Program-made: the position numbers and the translations under genes | Notes under the pieces: model-generated | What the model was told of the DNA's origin: nothing | What the model saw: only the letters and a program-made list of their open reading frames with translations | Databases searched by the model: none | Part shown: positions 39,432 through 47,107 of the stretch, piece by piece | Position numbering within the stretch: position 1 is the first letter of the stretch | How the letters are laid out: every line of letters begins with the position of its first letter | Assembly (NCBI RefSeq): GCF_000938255.1 | Contig: NZ_JYMR01000053.1 | Location: forward strand, 310,001 to 374,000 | Direction: 5' to 3' | Source of the DNA: Bradyrhizobium sp. LTSP849 | GTDB lineage: Bacteria; Pseudomonadota; Alphaproteobacteria; Rhizobiales; Xanthobacteraceae | DNA length: 64,000 bases

Positions 39432-40610
39432 CTAGCTTTCCACCCCAAACGTCAGTCCCGCATGCTCTTGCAACCGCCTGATCAGCTTGTGCTGCATCGC
39501 TGCGCCCGGCGTCCAGAATCCGGCCGGCACATCCGTCACATCGCGCAACAGGCAGATCGCGCATTCGGAGATCATCTTCGAGGTTGAACCGTAGCCGGGA
39601 TCGCGGTCACCGGTGACGCCGGCGCGGATTTGACGGCCGTCAGGCGCGATCGCGACATAGAGCAGATCGAAGCCGCCGTTGTCGCGCTCTTCCTTTGAAG
39701 GCCCCTCGCCCGGCTTCGGTGCGTTCGGGCCGGTCTTCTCGGCGTTCGCAGCCATCACGCGCTTGGCGTTGGCCTCGCCCTTCTCGCCGGGACCGGTCAA
39801 GACCATCTCGTCGTAGACGAAGTCCTGGCCGTAGGGGAAGCCCATCAGCATGTTGGAGCGATGGACGTTGCGGGTGTTGATCAGCGCCATCATGAACGGC
39901 GCGGCCCAGGATTGCAGATCTTCCTCGAGGGCCGCCCTGTTGCCCCTCGGCTGCTTCGGACCGGTGAACCCGGGCGTCAGCGCAAAGGGATCGTTCAGGA
40001 TCGTGATGAGGCTGATGTCCTTGGCGACCGCATCGAACGTCGCCTTCGCGCTCGCCGCGGTGCCGCCCGAGAGCGTGCCGCGCATGTCGCGCACGCGGCC
40101 CTTCACGCGCAAGGTCGGCCCACCGAGCACACGCTTGGCCTCTTCCTGCACGAAGAACGCGCCGAGCTCGAACGGCACGGAATCGAAGCCGCAGGAGAAC
40201 ACGATGCGCGCGCCGCTCGCCTTGGCTTCCGCCTCGTACTTGTCGATCATCTGCCGCATCCAGATCGGCTCGCCGCAGAGATCGAAATAATCGGTGCCCG
40301 TTGCGACGCAGGCCGCGAGCAGTTCCTCGCCATAGAGCTGATACGGGCCGACGGTGGTGATCACCGACATCGTCTGCTCCGCCATCGCCCTCAGGGAGGC
40401 GGCGTCCGACGCATCCGCGACAATCAGCGGCGTATTCCCGGGCGCGCCGATCGCATCGCGCACCGATTTCAGCTTGCCGAGGCTACGGCCTGCCATCGCC
40501 CATTTGAGCCCGTGGTCGCCCTTGTAGTGCAGAGTCAGATATTCGGCGACGAGTTGGCCGGTAAAGCCGGTCGCGCCATAGACGACGATGTCGAATTTCG
40601 TAGAGCTCAT
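39432..40610 (-). CDS. Saccharopine dehydrogenase-like / trans-acting enoyl reductase family protein
   Basis: A 392-aa Rossmann-fold protein opening with FDIVVYGATGFTGQLVAEYL, then IVADASDAASLRAMAEQ and a GPYQLYGEELLAACVATGTDYFDLCGE stretch typical of the saccharopine dehydrogenase family members close to mycobacterial trans-acting enoyl reductase and eukaryotic SCCPDH. A lipid or fatty-acyl role is likelier than lysine metabolism, but this is inference. The DUF169 gene ends 9 nt upstream of its start, so the two form an operon. Confidence 0.86.
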   Translation of the reverse strand: MSSTKFDIVVYGATGFTGQLVAEYLTLHYKGDHGLKWAMAGRSLGKLKSVRDAIGAPGNTPLIVADASDAASLRAMAEQTMSVITTVGPYQLYGEELLAACVATGTDYFDLCGEPIWMRQMIDKYEAEAKASGARIVFSCGFDSVPFELGAFFVQEEAKRVLGGPTLRVKGRVRDMRGTLSGGTAASAKATFDAVAKDISLITILNDPFALTPGFTGPKQPRGNRAALEEDLQSWAAPFMMALINTRNVHRSNMLMGFPYGQDFVYDEMVLTGPGEKGEANAKRVMAANAEKTGPNAPKPGEGPSKEERDNGGFDLLYVAIAPDGRQIRAGVTGDRDPGYGSTSKMISECAICLLRDVTDVPAGFWTPGAAMQHKLIRRLQEHAGLTFGVES

Positions 40611-40619
40611 GGTCGACCT

Positions 40620-41402
40620 TTACTTCTTCGCGTAACTCACGCCCATGCCGGCACGGACGTCGCTTTGAATCCCGTAGGGCGGAATCGGATAGCGCAGGCC
40701 GTTTTTGGCCAGCGCCTTCATCCCCTCGATCGCCTTGGCGAGATGCGAAGGCTTCAGGGCCATCAGCATCTCCTCGTCCGGCACGCCGCCATAGCGCCGT
40801 TCGGCATAGCATGGCAAGGATAGGCTGGGCTCGCCGGTTTTCAGCGCCCGCCCCCAGGAATCCGCGCACGCGGTCTCGCCGACCACGCCCCATTCGAACT
40901 TCTTGTAACCGGTATATTGCAGCCCGTTGATCAGGATGATCATCTGTCCTGGCGTCGCATAGACGAGGCAGATGTCGGGCGGATCGAGCCGGCCGCTTGC
41001 AAGCGGGCTCACCGCGAGCGCCTGGTACTGGCCGAACGGAACCACGTCCAGCGCCTCCTGGCGCTTGCGCGCGTCCTCCGCCGTGCCATGCCAGACGCCG
41101 ACATAGTTTTCGCCAGCGAGCCATTTGTCGTCCTGGGGGCTAAGCCCGATCACCGCGCGGCACTGCGCACCCACGAGATCGTCGGCAGTGATGCCGACAG
41201 TCCATCCCAGGCGTGAGGCCATGCTGACGATCTGGTCGGTGGTGTGGACCGCATTCGGACGCCGGATCTTCGGGATCGCCTCCATGTCCGCAGCGCGCGC
41301 GAACAGCTTCATGCCGATCACCGTCGTCTTCAGCCGCAACAGGTTGTTGAGATCGGCCACGAGGCCGGCAAGATCGATCATCTCTGCATTCTGCTGTTGC
41401 AT
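40620..41402 (-). CDS. DUF169 family protein
   Basis: A 260-aa protein of the DUF169 family (conserved stretches PNAVHTTDQIVSMASRLGW, then GQYQALAVSPLASGRLDPPD and PCYAERRYGGVPDEEM). The family has conserved Cys residues (here QCRAV, ETACADSW, LPCYAE) that could bind a cofactor, but no biochemical role is known to me. ATG 41402 (MQQQNAEMIDLAGLV) is favoured over one 8 codons upstream. It is the first gene of a pair with the saccharopine-dehydrogenase-like gene. Confidence 0.85.
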   Translation of the reverse strand: MQQQNAEMIDLAGLVADLNNLLRLKTTVIGMKLFARAADMEAIPKIRRPNAVHTTDQIVSMASRLGWTVGITADDLVGAQCRAVIGLSPQDDKWLAGENYVGVWHGTAEDARKRQEALDVVPFGQYQALAVSPLASGRLDPPDICLVYATPGQMIILINGLQYTGYKKFEWGVVGETACADSWGRALKTGEPSLSLPCYAERRYGGVPDEEMLMALKPSHLAKAIEGMKALAKNGLRYPIPPYGIQSDVRAGMGVSYAKK

Positions 41403-41456
41403 GGCGTCCTCCGGGCCGGCGATCATGCGCCGATCATCTTCGTATTCTCGTCGTTT

Positions 41457-42224
41457 CTAGTCCTTCGCCGGGCCTGGAAGCAAATCGGAAGTCCTGCCCA
41501 TCAGGCGGTAGGCCACGAGCCCGATCCACTCGCGCGCGGCCACGTCGGTTCGGTTTAAACCTTCCGTGCCGTAGTTGGTGAAAGAGAACAAATCATCACG
41601 CCCGCCCATCCGCCAATCCACGGGATAAGCCTCGACGTCGAAACCGGCCTTGCGGAAGATCCCCACCGAACGCGGCATGTGGAAGGCCGACGTGACCAGG
41701 AGCCATCGCTCGCCCGGTTTTGGCTGCACCAATTGCTTGGTAAAGATCGCATTCTCGTATGTGTTGCGCGAATTCCGTTCCAGGATCAGACGATCCTTCG
41801 GGATACCTAGATTCTCCAAAATCGGGGCAGAGTAGTCGGCCTCCCTGGCGGCACCCATGACCAGGCTCGCAGAGCCGCCGGTAAAGACGACACGCGCATT
41901 CGGAAAACGTCGCGCCAGCTCGGCCGCTGCGAACAGACGATCGGCCGCACGAGGCACGACTGGCGTGTTATGCGCCGCCGAGAGATCGGTATCGACGGAA
42001 CCGCCCAGCACGATGATGCCGTCGGGCGCTCCGCGCGACGGATCCCACGGGGGAAAGCGCGACTCCAGCGGATAGAGCACGAGATTGCCGAGTGGCGAAA
42101 AGGCGGCAAGCGCAAGCAGGACCAGCGTGGTCGCGGCCAACTTCCGGCCGAGCCCGGCAAAGCGCGTTGCCATCAGCACGACCGAGATGATCCCGAGCTC
42201 GATCAGCAAATTGATCGGCAGCAC
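41457..42224 (-). CDS. YdcF/ElyC/SanA family (DUF218) envelope protein
   Basis: A 255-aa protein with two N-terminal hydrophobic spans and a DUF218 domain: DGIIVLGGSVDTDLS, then ARVVFTGGSASL, LERNSRNTYENAIFTKQL and LLVTSAFHMPRSVGIFRKAGF. Relatives affect cell-wall precursor recycling and vancomycin sensitivity. The listed GTG start at 42224 cuts the family N-terminus: in-frame codons upstream read LFFVLSKTLGAA, a normal-looking first helix, but contain no ATG, GTG or TTG. A CTG at 42258-42260 has GAGG 5 nt upstream and may be the true start. Confidence 0.85.
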   Translation of the reverse strand: MLPINLLIELGIISVVLMATRFAGLGRKLAATTLVLLALAAFSPLGNLVLYPLESRFPPWDPSRGAPDGIIVLGGSVDTDLSAAHNTPVVPRAADRLFAAAELARRFPNARVVFTGGSASLVMGAAREADYSAPILENLGIPKDRLILERNSRNTYENAIFTKQLVQPKPGERWLLVTSAFHMPRSVGIFRKAGFDVEAYPVDWRMGGRDDLFSFTNYGTEGLNRTDVAAREWIGLVAYRLMGRTSDLLPGPAKD

Positions 42225-42290
42225 TGCGGCGCCAAGCGTCTTGGAAAGGACGAAGAACAGGACAACCTCGCTGAAATGATCGAGCCGATG

Positions 42291-42370
42291 GACATGCGGG
42301 CTTGACCCGCCCGCCCATCTTCAGAAATCTTCTTGGAAGAGGATCGATTGCCGGGTCAAGCCCGGCCATA
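42291..42370. repeat. Palindromic repeat of the GGCTTGACCCG type
   Basis: Mirrored ends ATGCGGGCTTGACCCG and CGGGTCAAGCCCGGCCAT surround a less symmetric centre with AGAAATCTTCTTGGAAGA. It lies in the divergent gap between the YdcF-like gene and the amidase gene and reaches within about 30 nt of the coding-like N-terminus of the former. Confidence 0.75.
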
Positions 42371-42442
42371 ACAAGTTCTCATGACGCGTTTTCTTGACGA
42401 GTCTTCTTGCCGCCCCCCGATGCAAACGACCGGACACCGCAA

Positions 42443-43384
42443 ATGACCCATCATCACCTGAATGCAAGCCCCGAAACCTGCCATTGGGGCTTCTTCGAGG
42501 CCCGGCTCAAGCCGGTTCTGACGATCAAGAGCGGCGATGAGGTCACGATCGACACCATCAGCGGCGGCCCGGATGTGGTGCCCGATCGCAACAAGTTTCA
42601 CGTTCCGCCCGAATTGTTCGAGGTTCATGCCAAATCCGAGCGGATGGTGCCCGGCCATATCCTCACCGGGCCGATCGCGGTCGACGGCGCTGAGCCGGGC
42701 GACGTGCTCGAGGTCGAGATCCTCGACGTCCAGCTGCGGCAGGACTGGGGCTACAATCTGATCAGGCCCTTGTCCGGCACCCTGCCCGACGATTTCCACG
42801 AGACCCGCCTCCTCAACATCCCGCTGGACCGGACGCGGATGGTCGGCCGCATGCCCTGGGGCCTCGACCTGCCCCTAAAGCCGTTTTTCGGCGTGATGGG
42901 CGTTTCGCCGCCGCCGGCCTGGGGCCGCATCACCTCTCTCATTCCGCGCGCCATGGGCGGCAATCTCGACAACAAGGAGCTCGGCGCGGGCGCGACGCTG
43001 TATCTGCCGGTCTTCGTGCCGGGCGCGCTGTTCTCCTGCGGCGACGGCCACGGCGTGCAGGGCGACGGCGAGGTCTGCGTCACCGCGATCGAGACTGCGT
43101 TGCAAGGCCGCTTCCGGCTGACGCTGCGCAAGGATTTGCGGCTCGATTATCCGCGCGGCGAAACGCCGACCCACTACATGACCATGGCGATGGACCCCGA
43201 CCTCGACCAGTGCGTGGTGCGGGCATTGCGCGACATGATCGTGCTGCTCGGAGAGAGGCGAAACCTCTCGCGCGAGGACGCCTACACGCTGTGCAGCCTG
43301 ACGGCCGATTTGCGGGTGACGCAGACCGTCAACGGCTCCAAGGGCATCCATTGCATGATCGAAAAGGCGATCGTGCACGGCTAG
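42443..43384 (+). CDS. Acetamidase/formamidase family protein
   Basis: A 313-aa FmdA/AmdA-family amidohydrolase, expected to release ammonia from short amides such as formamide or acetamide. Family blocks are clear: DVLEVEILDVQLRQDWGYN, then a region FGVMGVSPPPAWGRITSLIP, GGNLDNKELGAGATLYLPVF, FSCGDGHGVQGDGEVCVTAIE (metal ligands in this block) and the Cys-containing DAYTLCSLTADLRVTQTVN. ATG 42443 is chosen; an upstream TTG adds only a Pro-rich stretch. Confidence 0.92.
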   Translation: MTHHHLNASPETCHWGFFEARLKPVLTIKSGDEVTIDTISGGPDVVPDRNKFHVPPELFEVHAKSERMVPGHILTGPIAVDGAEPGDVLEVEILDVQLRQDWGYNLIRPLSGTLPDDFHETRLLNIPLDRTRMVGRMPWGLDLPLKPFFGVMGVSPPPAWGRITSLIPRAMGGNLDNKELGAGATLYLPVFVPGALFSCGDGHGVQGDGEVCVTAIETALQGRFRLTLRKDLRLDYPRGETPTHYMTMAMDPDLDQCVVRALRDMIVLLGERRNLSREDAYTLCSLTADLRVTQTVNGSKGIHCMIEKAIVHG

Positions 43385-43585
43385 GCCCGCAGGCCCTTTC
43401 CCCTCCCACCCTGCTCTGTCGCCGCCCGGTCCGCCGGCGCGGTGTGCTGCGTCATGGCAATTTTCTTCAGTGATTCCAAAGGCCTCAACAACAGCCTGGA
43501 TCAGGATTTGACTTCCACCCTCGAACCTAAATAGAGTCTTAATCGTTACTTTTATGTATCTAAGTATGAGGTTAGCGTTCGGACC

Positions 43586-43783
43586 ATGGCCACCGAAAAA
43601 GCCGAGACTGACCGCATTCCCGTAACCTTGGCGCTCTCGACCATCACCTATCTCGAAAAACTGGTGAGACAGGGCACCCACGGCACCAGCGTTCCCGGCG
43701 TCGCACGAACATTGATCGAGGAAGGCATCCGTCTCGCCATCAAGGACGGGCTTTTGTCGATTCGCGACAATGGCAGGACGTGA
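43586..43783 (+). CDS. Small conserved-looking protein upstream of the GcrA-like gene
   Basis: A 65-aa acidic/basic mixed protein: RIPVTLALSTITYLEKLVRQ, then GVARTLIEEGIRLAIKDGLL. The strand-helix-helix pattern resembles ribbon-helix-helix DNA-binding proteins, so it may be a small regulator. This is an inference from pattern only. Its 3' end lies 74 nt before the chosen start of the GcrA-like gene, suggesting cotranscription. Confidence 0.6.
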   Translation: MATEKAETDRIPVTLALSTITYLEKLVRQGTHGTSVPGVARTLIEEGIRLAIKDGLLSIRDNGRT

Positions 43784-43856
43784 GCGCGCGCCGGACGTGA
43801 GGCGGACGGATCTCGAGAGGCGGATGGCCGACATCTGCAACCTGGGACCGTTTCAA

Positions 43857-44333
43857 ATGCCTGTTCTTGCACCAACCTGGACCGACGAACGCATCGAACT
43901 TCTGAAGCAGCATTTCGAGGCGGGCCTGTCCTGCCGCGAGATCGCCGCCGACATCGGCGTCAGCCGCAACGCCGTGATCGGCAAGCTGTCCCGATTGAAT
44001 CTCACGCGCGGCCGCTCGGTCGACGAGCGCAGGCTCCAGGACAAGAATTTTACGCCGGCACGCGCGAAAGCGGTGCCCCGGCTGCAATTCGAAATGCTCG
44101 CCACGATCTATGGCGAAACCAACGAGGCCGCGATCGACCGTCCGATCGACGACGCCAATCGCTGCTCGCTGATGGAGCTCGGTGAAAACCGCTGCCGCTG
44201 GCCGATCTCGACGCCGGGTGCGGATGATTTCTGCTTCTGCGGCAACGCTGCATCTGACGGCCAGTCCTATTGCGCCGGCCACAGCCGCCTCGCCTACCGG
44301 CCAAACTCCCGCGCGCGTGTCGCGCGCGGCTGA
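43857..44333 (+). CDS. GcrA family cell-cycle regulator-like protein
   Basis: A 158-aa protein. The N-terminal DNA-binding domain WTDERIELLKQHFEAGLSCR, then EIAADIGVSRNAVIGKLSRLNL, is the GcrA signature, and the C-terminal RNA-polymerase-sigma-binding part has the cysteine-rich NRCRWPISTPGADDFCFCG ending YCAGHSRLAYR. GcrA works with sigma-70 at promoters carrying methylated GANTC sites. The genome may hold another, principal GcrA. Upstream in-frame ATGs exist at 43770 and 43824; 43857 is preferred because it begins the conserved domain. Confidence 0.85.
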   Translation: MPVLAPTWTDERIELLKQHFEAGLSCREIAADIGVSRNAVIGKLSRLNLTRGRSVDERRLQDKNFTPARAKAVPRLQFEMLATIYGETNEAAIDRPIDDANRCSLMELGENRCRWPISTPGADDFCFCGNAASDGQSYCAGHSRLAYRPNSRARVARG

Positions 44334-44360
44334 GGCCGCATCATCATGTCCCAAAATGAA

Positions 44361-44392
44361 AAACCTCCGGCGGGGCATCGCCGGAGGTTTCT
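44361..44392 (+). terminator. Intrinsic terminator after the GcrA-like gene
   Basis: A 12-bp stem (44361-44372 with 44379-44390) ending in TTT, 28 nt past the stop; the AAA on the other side means it could work in both directions. Confidence 0.82.
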
Positions 44393-44555
44393 GGAGGCTT
44401 AGCATGAAGCTAAGAGCCGTAACTTTCGAAATCGGCTGAGAGCTATATAGCTTAGTAACTCAGGTAAGTAAATAAATTTGGCGCGATCGAATCGCATAGC
44501 TCATCTTCGTCACTTGCGTAGGAGATTTCGGGTTTTCGAAATCTTCGTTTCGCCA

Positions 44556-44588
44556 GAAAAAAGCCCCGGCGGTGTCCCGCCGGGGCTT
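44556..44588 (-). terminator. Intrinsic terminator after the porin gene
   Basis: On the minus strand a 12-bp GC stem (44577-44588 with 44561-44572) is followed by TTTTTT, 27 nt past the porin stop. The stretch 44393-44555 between the two terminators holds no gene I can support. Confidence 0.9.
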
Positions 44589-44614
44589 CATCAGATCGTA
44601 AGAAGACCGGAAGC

Positions 44615-46171
44615 TTACCAGTTGCGCTGGGCGCGCAGCAGCAGGCTGTAGGTGTCCTGGTCCTTCAGCTCGTAAGTCGCCGCGGGCTTGGCAACCGCCG
44701 TCAGCGCCGGCGTCGTGATCGTGCCCGAGTACTTCTGGTCGAGGTGGCTGTAGACGAAGTCAGCCGAGAAGGTCAGACCCTTCACCGGCGTCCAGCGGGT
44801 GATCACGCCCACCTGGCCGATGTTGAAGTCCGGGTTGCAGGTGCCGGTCAGGGTCGCGAACGACGCACTGCCGCAGATCAGGCCCTTCGCCGTGCCGCTG
44901 TAGTTGACAGCCGCCCACGCACCGTAGAGCGCCGTGTTCCAGTACGGGCTCCAGTTGTGGGTGTAGGCACCACGGAAGCCGTAGGTCTTGGTCAGCTCAA
45001 GGCCGCCACCCGGAGCAAACACTGCGTCAGACACGCCGGCAAAGCCGATGCTCTGATACGCGGCGTTCGAGCTGCCGAACATCGAGTAGCTGGTCGCGGC
45101 CAGCTCCTGGAAGTTGTAGCGGCTCGCACCGTCGGTGTAGACGCCCGACACGTTGATCACGTCACCCGCACCGGTCGGGATGTTCTTGATCGACAGAGCG
45201 AGCTGGACAGCCCAGCCCCACTTGTCCTCCGGATGACCTGTGGTTTCGGTCGCGCCGTAGTAGCCGACATGGTTGTCGTGCGCGGCAACCGACGCCTGGA
45301 ACAGGCCCCAGGCCTGATCGACGCGGACCATACCGACGAGATCGGGGGACCTGGACCCGCCGAGGTCGTTCGAGCCGTAGGCACCACCGAGCACGCCCGA
45401 GGTGCTCATGCCCGCAGTGTTCCAGATGTTGGTCTGGAAGACCTGCGTCGCGTCCTGCGCCGAGAACGCAGCCGTCACGCCCTGGCCGAAATCGGCCGTG
45501 TAGGTGAACTGGGTGACGCCGTTGGTGGTGCCGCTGCCGCCGACCAGCTGGTCGAAGTTGTTGCCGGGATAGTTGATCCAGGGCGCGTCGAACTGCGACA
45601 CCGACTTACCCATGGTGAAGCCGGCGAACTGGATGAAGGCGTAGTAGACGCCGAGCGAGCCGCCCGAGATGCCGCCGTCGGTGCCGTTGACCGCACCGCC
45701 GCTCGAACCGGTCAGGCCGGTGCCGGCCGCATTGAGGCCGATCGTGCCGGTGTACTGGGTCGCGCCCGTGCCCGAACCGGTGCCGCCGTAGTTGCCGGTC
45801 GTCCAGGTGAAGACGGCGTCGAAATAGGTGCGGACCACGCCGTATTCCGTCGCGGTGCGCGTGTCGATGTTGAGATCTTCGCGAGCGCGCGCCGAGTAGT
45901 AGTTGTTCAGGCGGTTGTTGGCGGCAAACGTGCCGCTGTACTGTGCGCTGTAGTTGCCGCCGGCATTGAGCGCGACTTCCGCACGCAGGTAACCACCAAG
46001 CTTGATGCAGGTGTCGCTGCCCGGGATGTAGTAGAAACCCGCGCCGTAGAGCGAGCAGATCTTTACGTACTCGACGGCCTTGGCCTTCACCGGAAGATCA
46101 GCCGCCTGAGCTCCACCGACGGCGATCAGACCCGCCGCAGTGCCGAGCAAAAGGCTCTTCACTACTTTCAT
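44615..46171 (-). CDS. Outer membrane porin (rhizobial porin family)
   Basis: A 518-aa trimeric-type porin for passive diffusion of small solutes. The signal peptide (MKVVKSLLLGTAAGLIAVGG, cleaved after AQA) is followed by ADLPVKAKAVEYVKICSLYG, the typical start of Bradyrhizobium/Brucella porins, with the paired Cys in the KICSLYGAGFYYIPGSDTC segment. Gly/Tyr-rich amphipathic strands fill the chain and it ends in the aromatic LLLRAQRNW required for barrel assembly. Start ATG 46171 has GGAGG 8 nt upstream; the open frame before it is not coding. A Gly/Thr-rich insertion sits at about residues 130-165. Confidence 0.94.
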   Translation of the reverse strand: MKVVKSLLLGTAAGLIAVGGAQAADLPVKAKAVEYVKICSLYGAGFYYIPGSDTCIKLGGYLRAEVALNAGGNYSAQYSGTFAANNRLNNYYSARAREDLNIDTRTATEYGVVRTYFDAVFTWTTGNYGGTGSGTGATQYTGTIGLNAAGTGLTGSSGGAVNGTDGGISGGSLGVYYAFIQFAGFTMGKSVSQFDAPWINYPGNNFDQLVGGSGTTNGVTQFTYTADFGQGVTAAFSAQDATQVFQTNIWNTAGMSTSGVLGGAYGSNDLGGSRSPDLVGMVRVDQAWGLFQASVAAHDNHVGYYGATETTGHPEDKWGWAVQLALSIKNIPTGAGDVINVSGVYTDGASRYNFQELAATSYSMFGSSNAAYQSIGFAGVSDAVFAPGGGLELTKTYGFRGAYTHNWSPYWNTALYGAWAAVNYSGTAKGLICGSASFATLTGTCNPDFNIGQVGVITRWTPVKGLTFSADFVYSHLDQKYSGTITTPALTAVAKPAATYELKDQDTYSLLLRAQRNW

Positions 46172-46487
46172 TTTTAAAACCTCCAACTTGTTCATTTTAC
46201 GAAGACCGGACCGTGAGGCCCCCCAGATCCCCGTCTCTCCAAATCCGCCCGGCCGCTTCGCGCTTTCGGACACACCCGCTAAGAGCGCGAGGGACGTGAG
46301 CGAACCACCTGCAACGGGACGATCGAGTACCCCCCACCGTCACGGGTCAATATGCATGTGCCGTTATGGTAATCAAAATAGTTTATTAGATCAGCTTACC
46401 GGTTTCGCTAACTCTGTGTCCGCGGCGCAACACCAGCCTGGGACAAAAAGGCTGAGCTGATCATATTTGTAATTTCCGTGACAAAAT

Positions 46488-46520
46488 AACTCTGCCCTGC
46501 ACTTGCGTCAGGGCAGAGTT
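46488..46520. promoter_or_regulatory. Perfect 12-nt inverted repeat upstream of a marR gene
   Basis: Arms AACTCTGCCCTG (46488-46499) and its exact complement (46509-46520) flank a 9-nt centre. It lies in the 410-nt gap between the divergent porin and marR genes, 61 nt before the MarR start. It could be an operator or an RNA hairpin; nothing else nameable was seen in 46172-46581. Confidence 0.45.
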
Positions 46521-46581
46521 GCGTGGACTATGCCGTCCCACCAACACCGGCCAGAAAGAATCAGCCGCACGGGAGTGAGCT

Positions 46582-47088
46582 GTGTCAGCGACGAGGAAAG
46601 AAGGGGCGCGCCTCCGCTCCGGCGGCAATCTCGATATCATCAGGCGTTTCACCTGGGAGATATCGTCGATCAACATGCACCTGGAAGAGCTGCGTCAGTT
46701 CTGGGCCAGGACGCTCGGCATCAGCGGTCCGCAATGGCTGATCCTGATGGCCATCTCCGACCTCGACAAGGACGATGGCGTTCCCGTCAACGTGGTCTCG
46801 AAACTCCTTCACGTCGATCCGTCCTTCGTCACCACCCAGTCCAAGCTGCTCGAGAAGAAGGGCCTGCTGCGCCGGCGTCCGTCGCCGACCGATGCCAGGG
46901 TGGTGCGGCTGTCACTGGTCGACAAGACTCAGAAGCACATTGCGAGCCTCAACGAGCAGTACAAGACGATCCGCGAATTCGTCTTCCAGGAATTCGACGA
47001 GACCGAGCTGGCCGAATTCACCACCAAGCTCGCGACGCTGAAGACCCGCCTCGAAAAGGCGTGCGTCAGGATATCCCTCGACTACTGA
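46582..47088 (+). CDS. MarR family transcriptional regulator
   Basis: A 168-aa winged-helix regulator with an extended N-terminal helix (SGGNLDIIRRFTWEISSINM). The recognition region is VNVVSKLLHVDPSFVTTQSK, then LLEKKGLLRRRPSPTDARVVRLSLVD. The start is GTG 46582 with a GGGAGTGAG ribosome site. It is tail-to-tail with the alpha/beta hydrolase-like gene (19-nt gap), so its target is not obvious from position; the divergent porin is a candidate. Confidence 0.9.
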   Translation: MSATRKEGARLRSGGNLDIIRRFTWEISSINMHLEELRQFWARTLGISGPQWLILMAISDLDKDDGVPVNVVSKLLHVDPSFVTTQSKLLEKKGLLRRRPSPTDARVVRLSLVDKTQKHIASLNEQYKTIREFVFQEFDETELAEFTTKLATLKTRLEKACVRISLDY

Positions 47089-47107
47089 TCAGGACAGCAG
47101 GCCGCGC

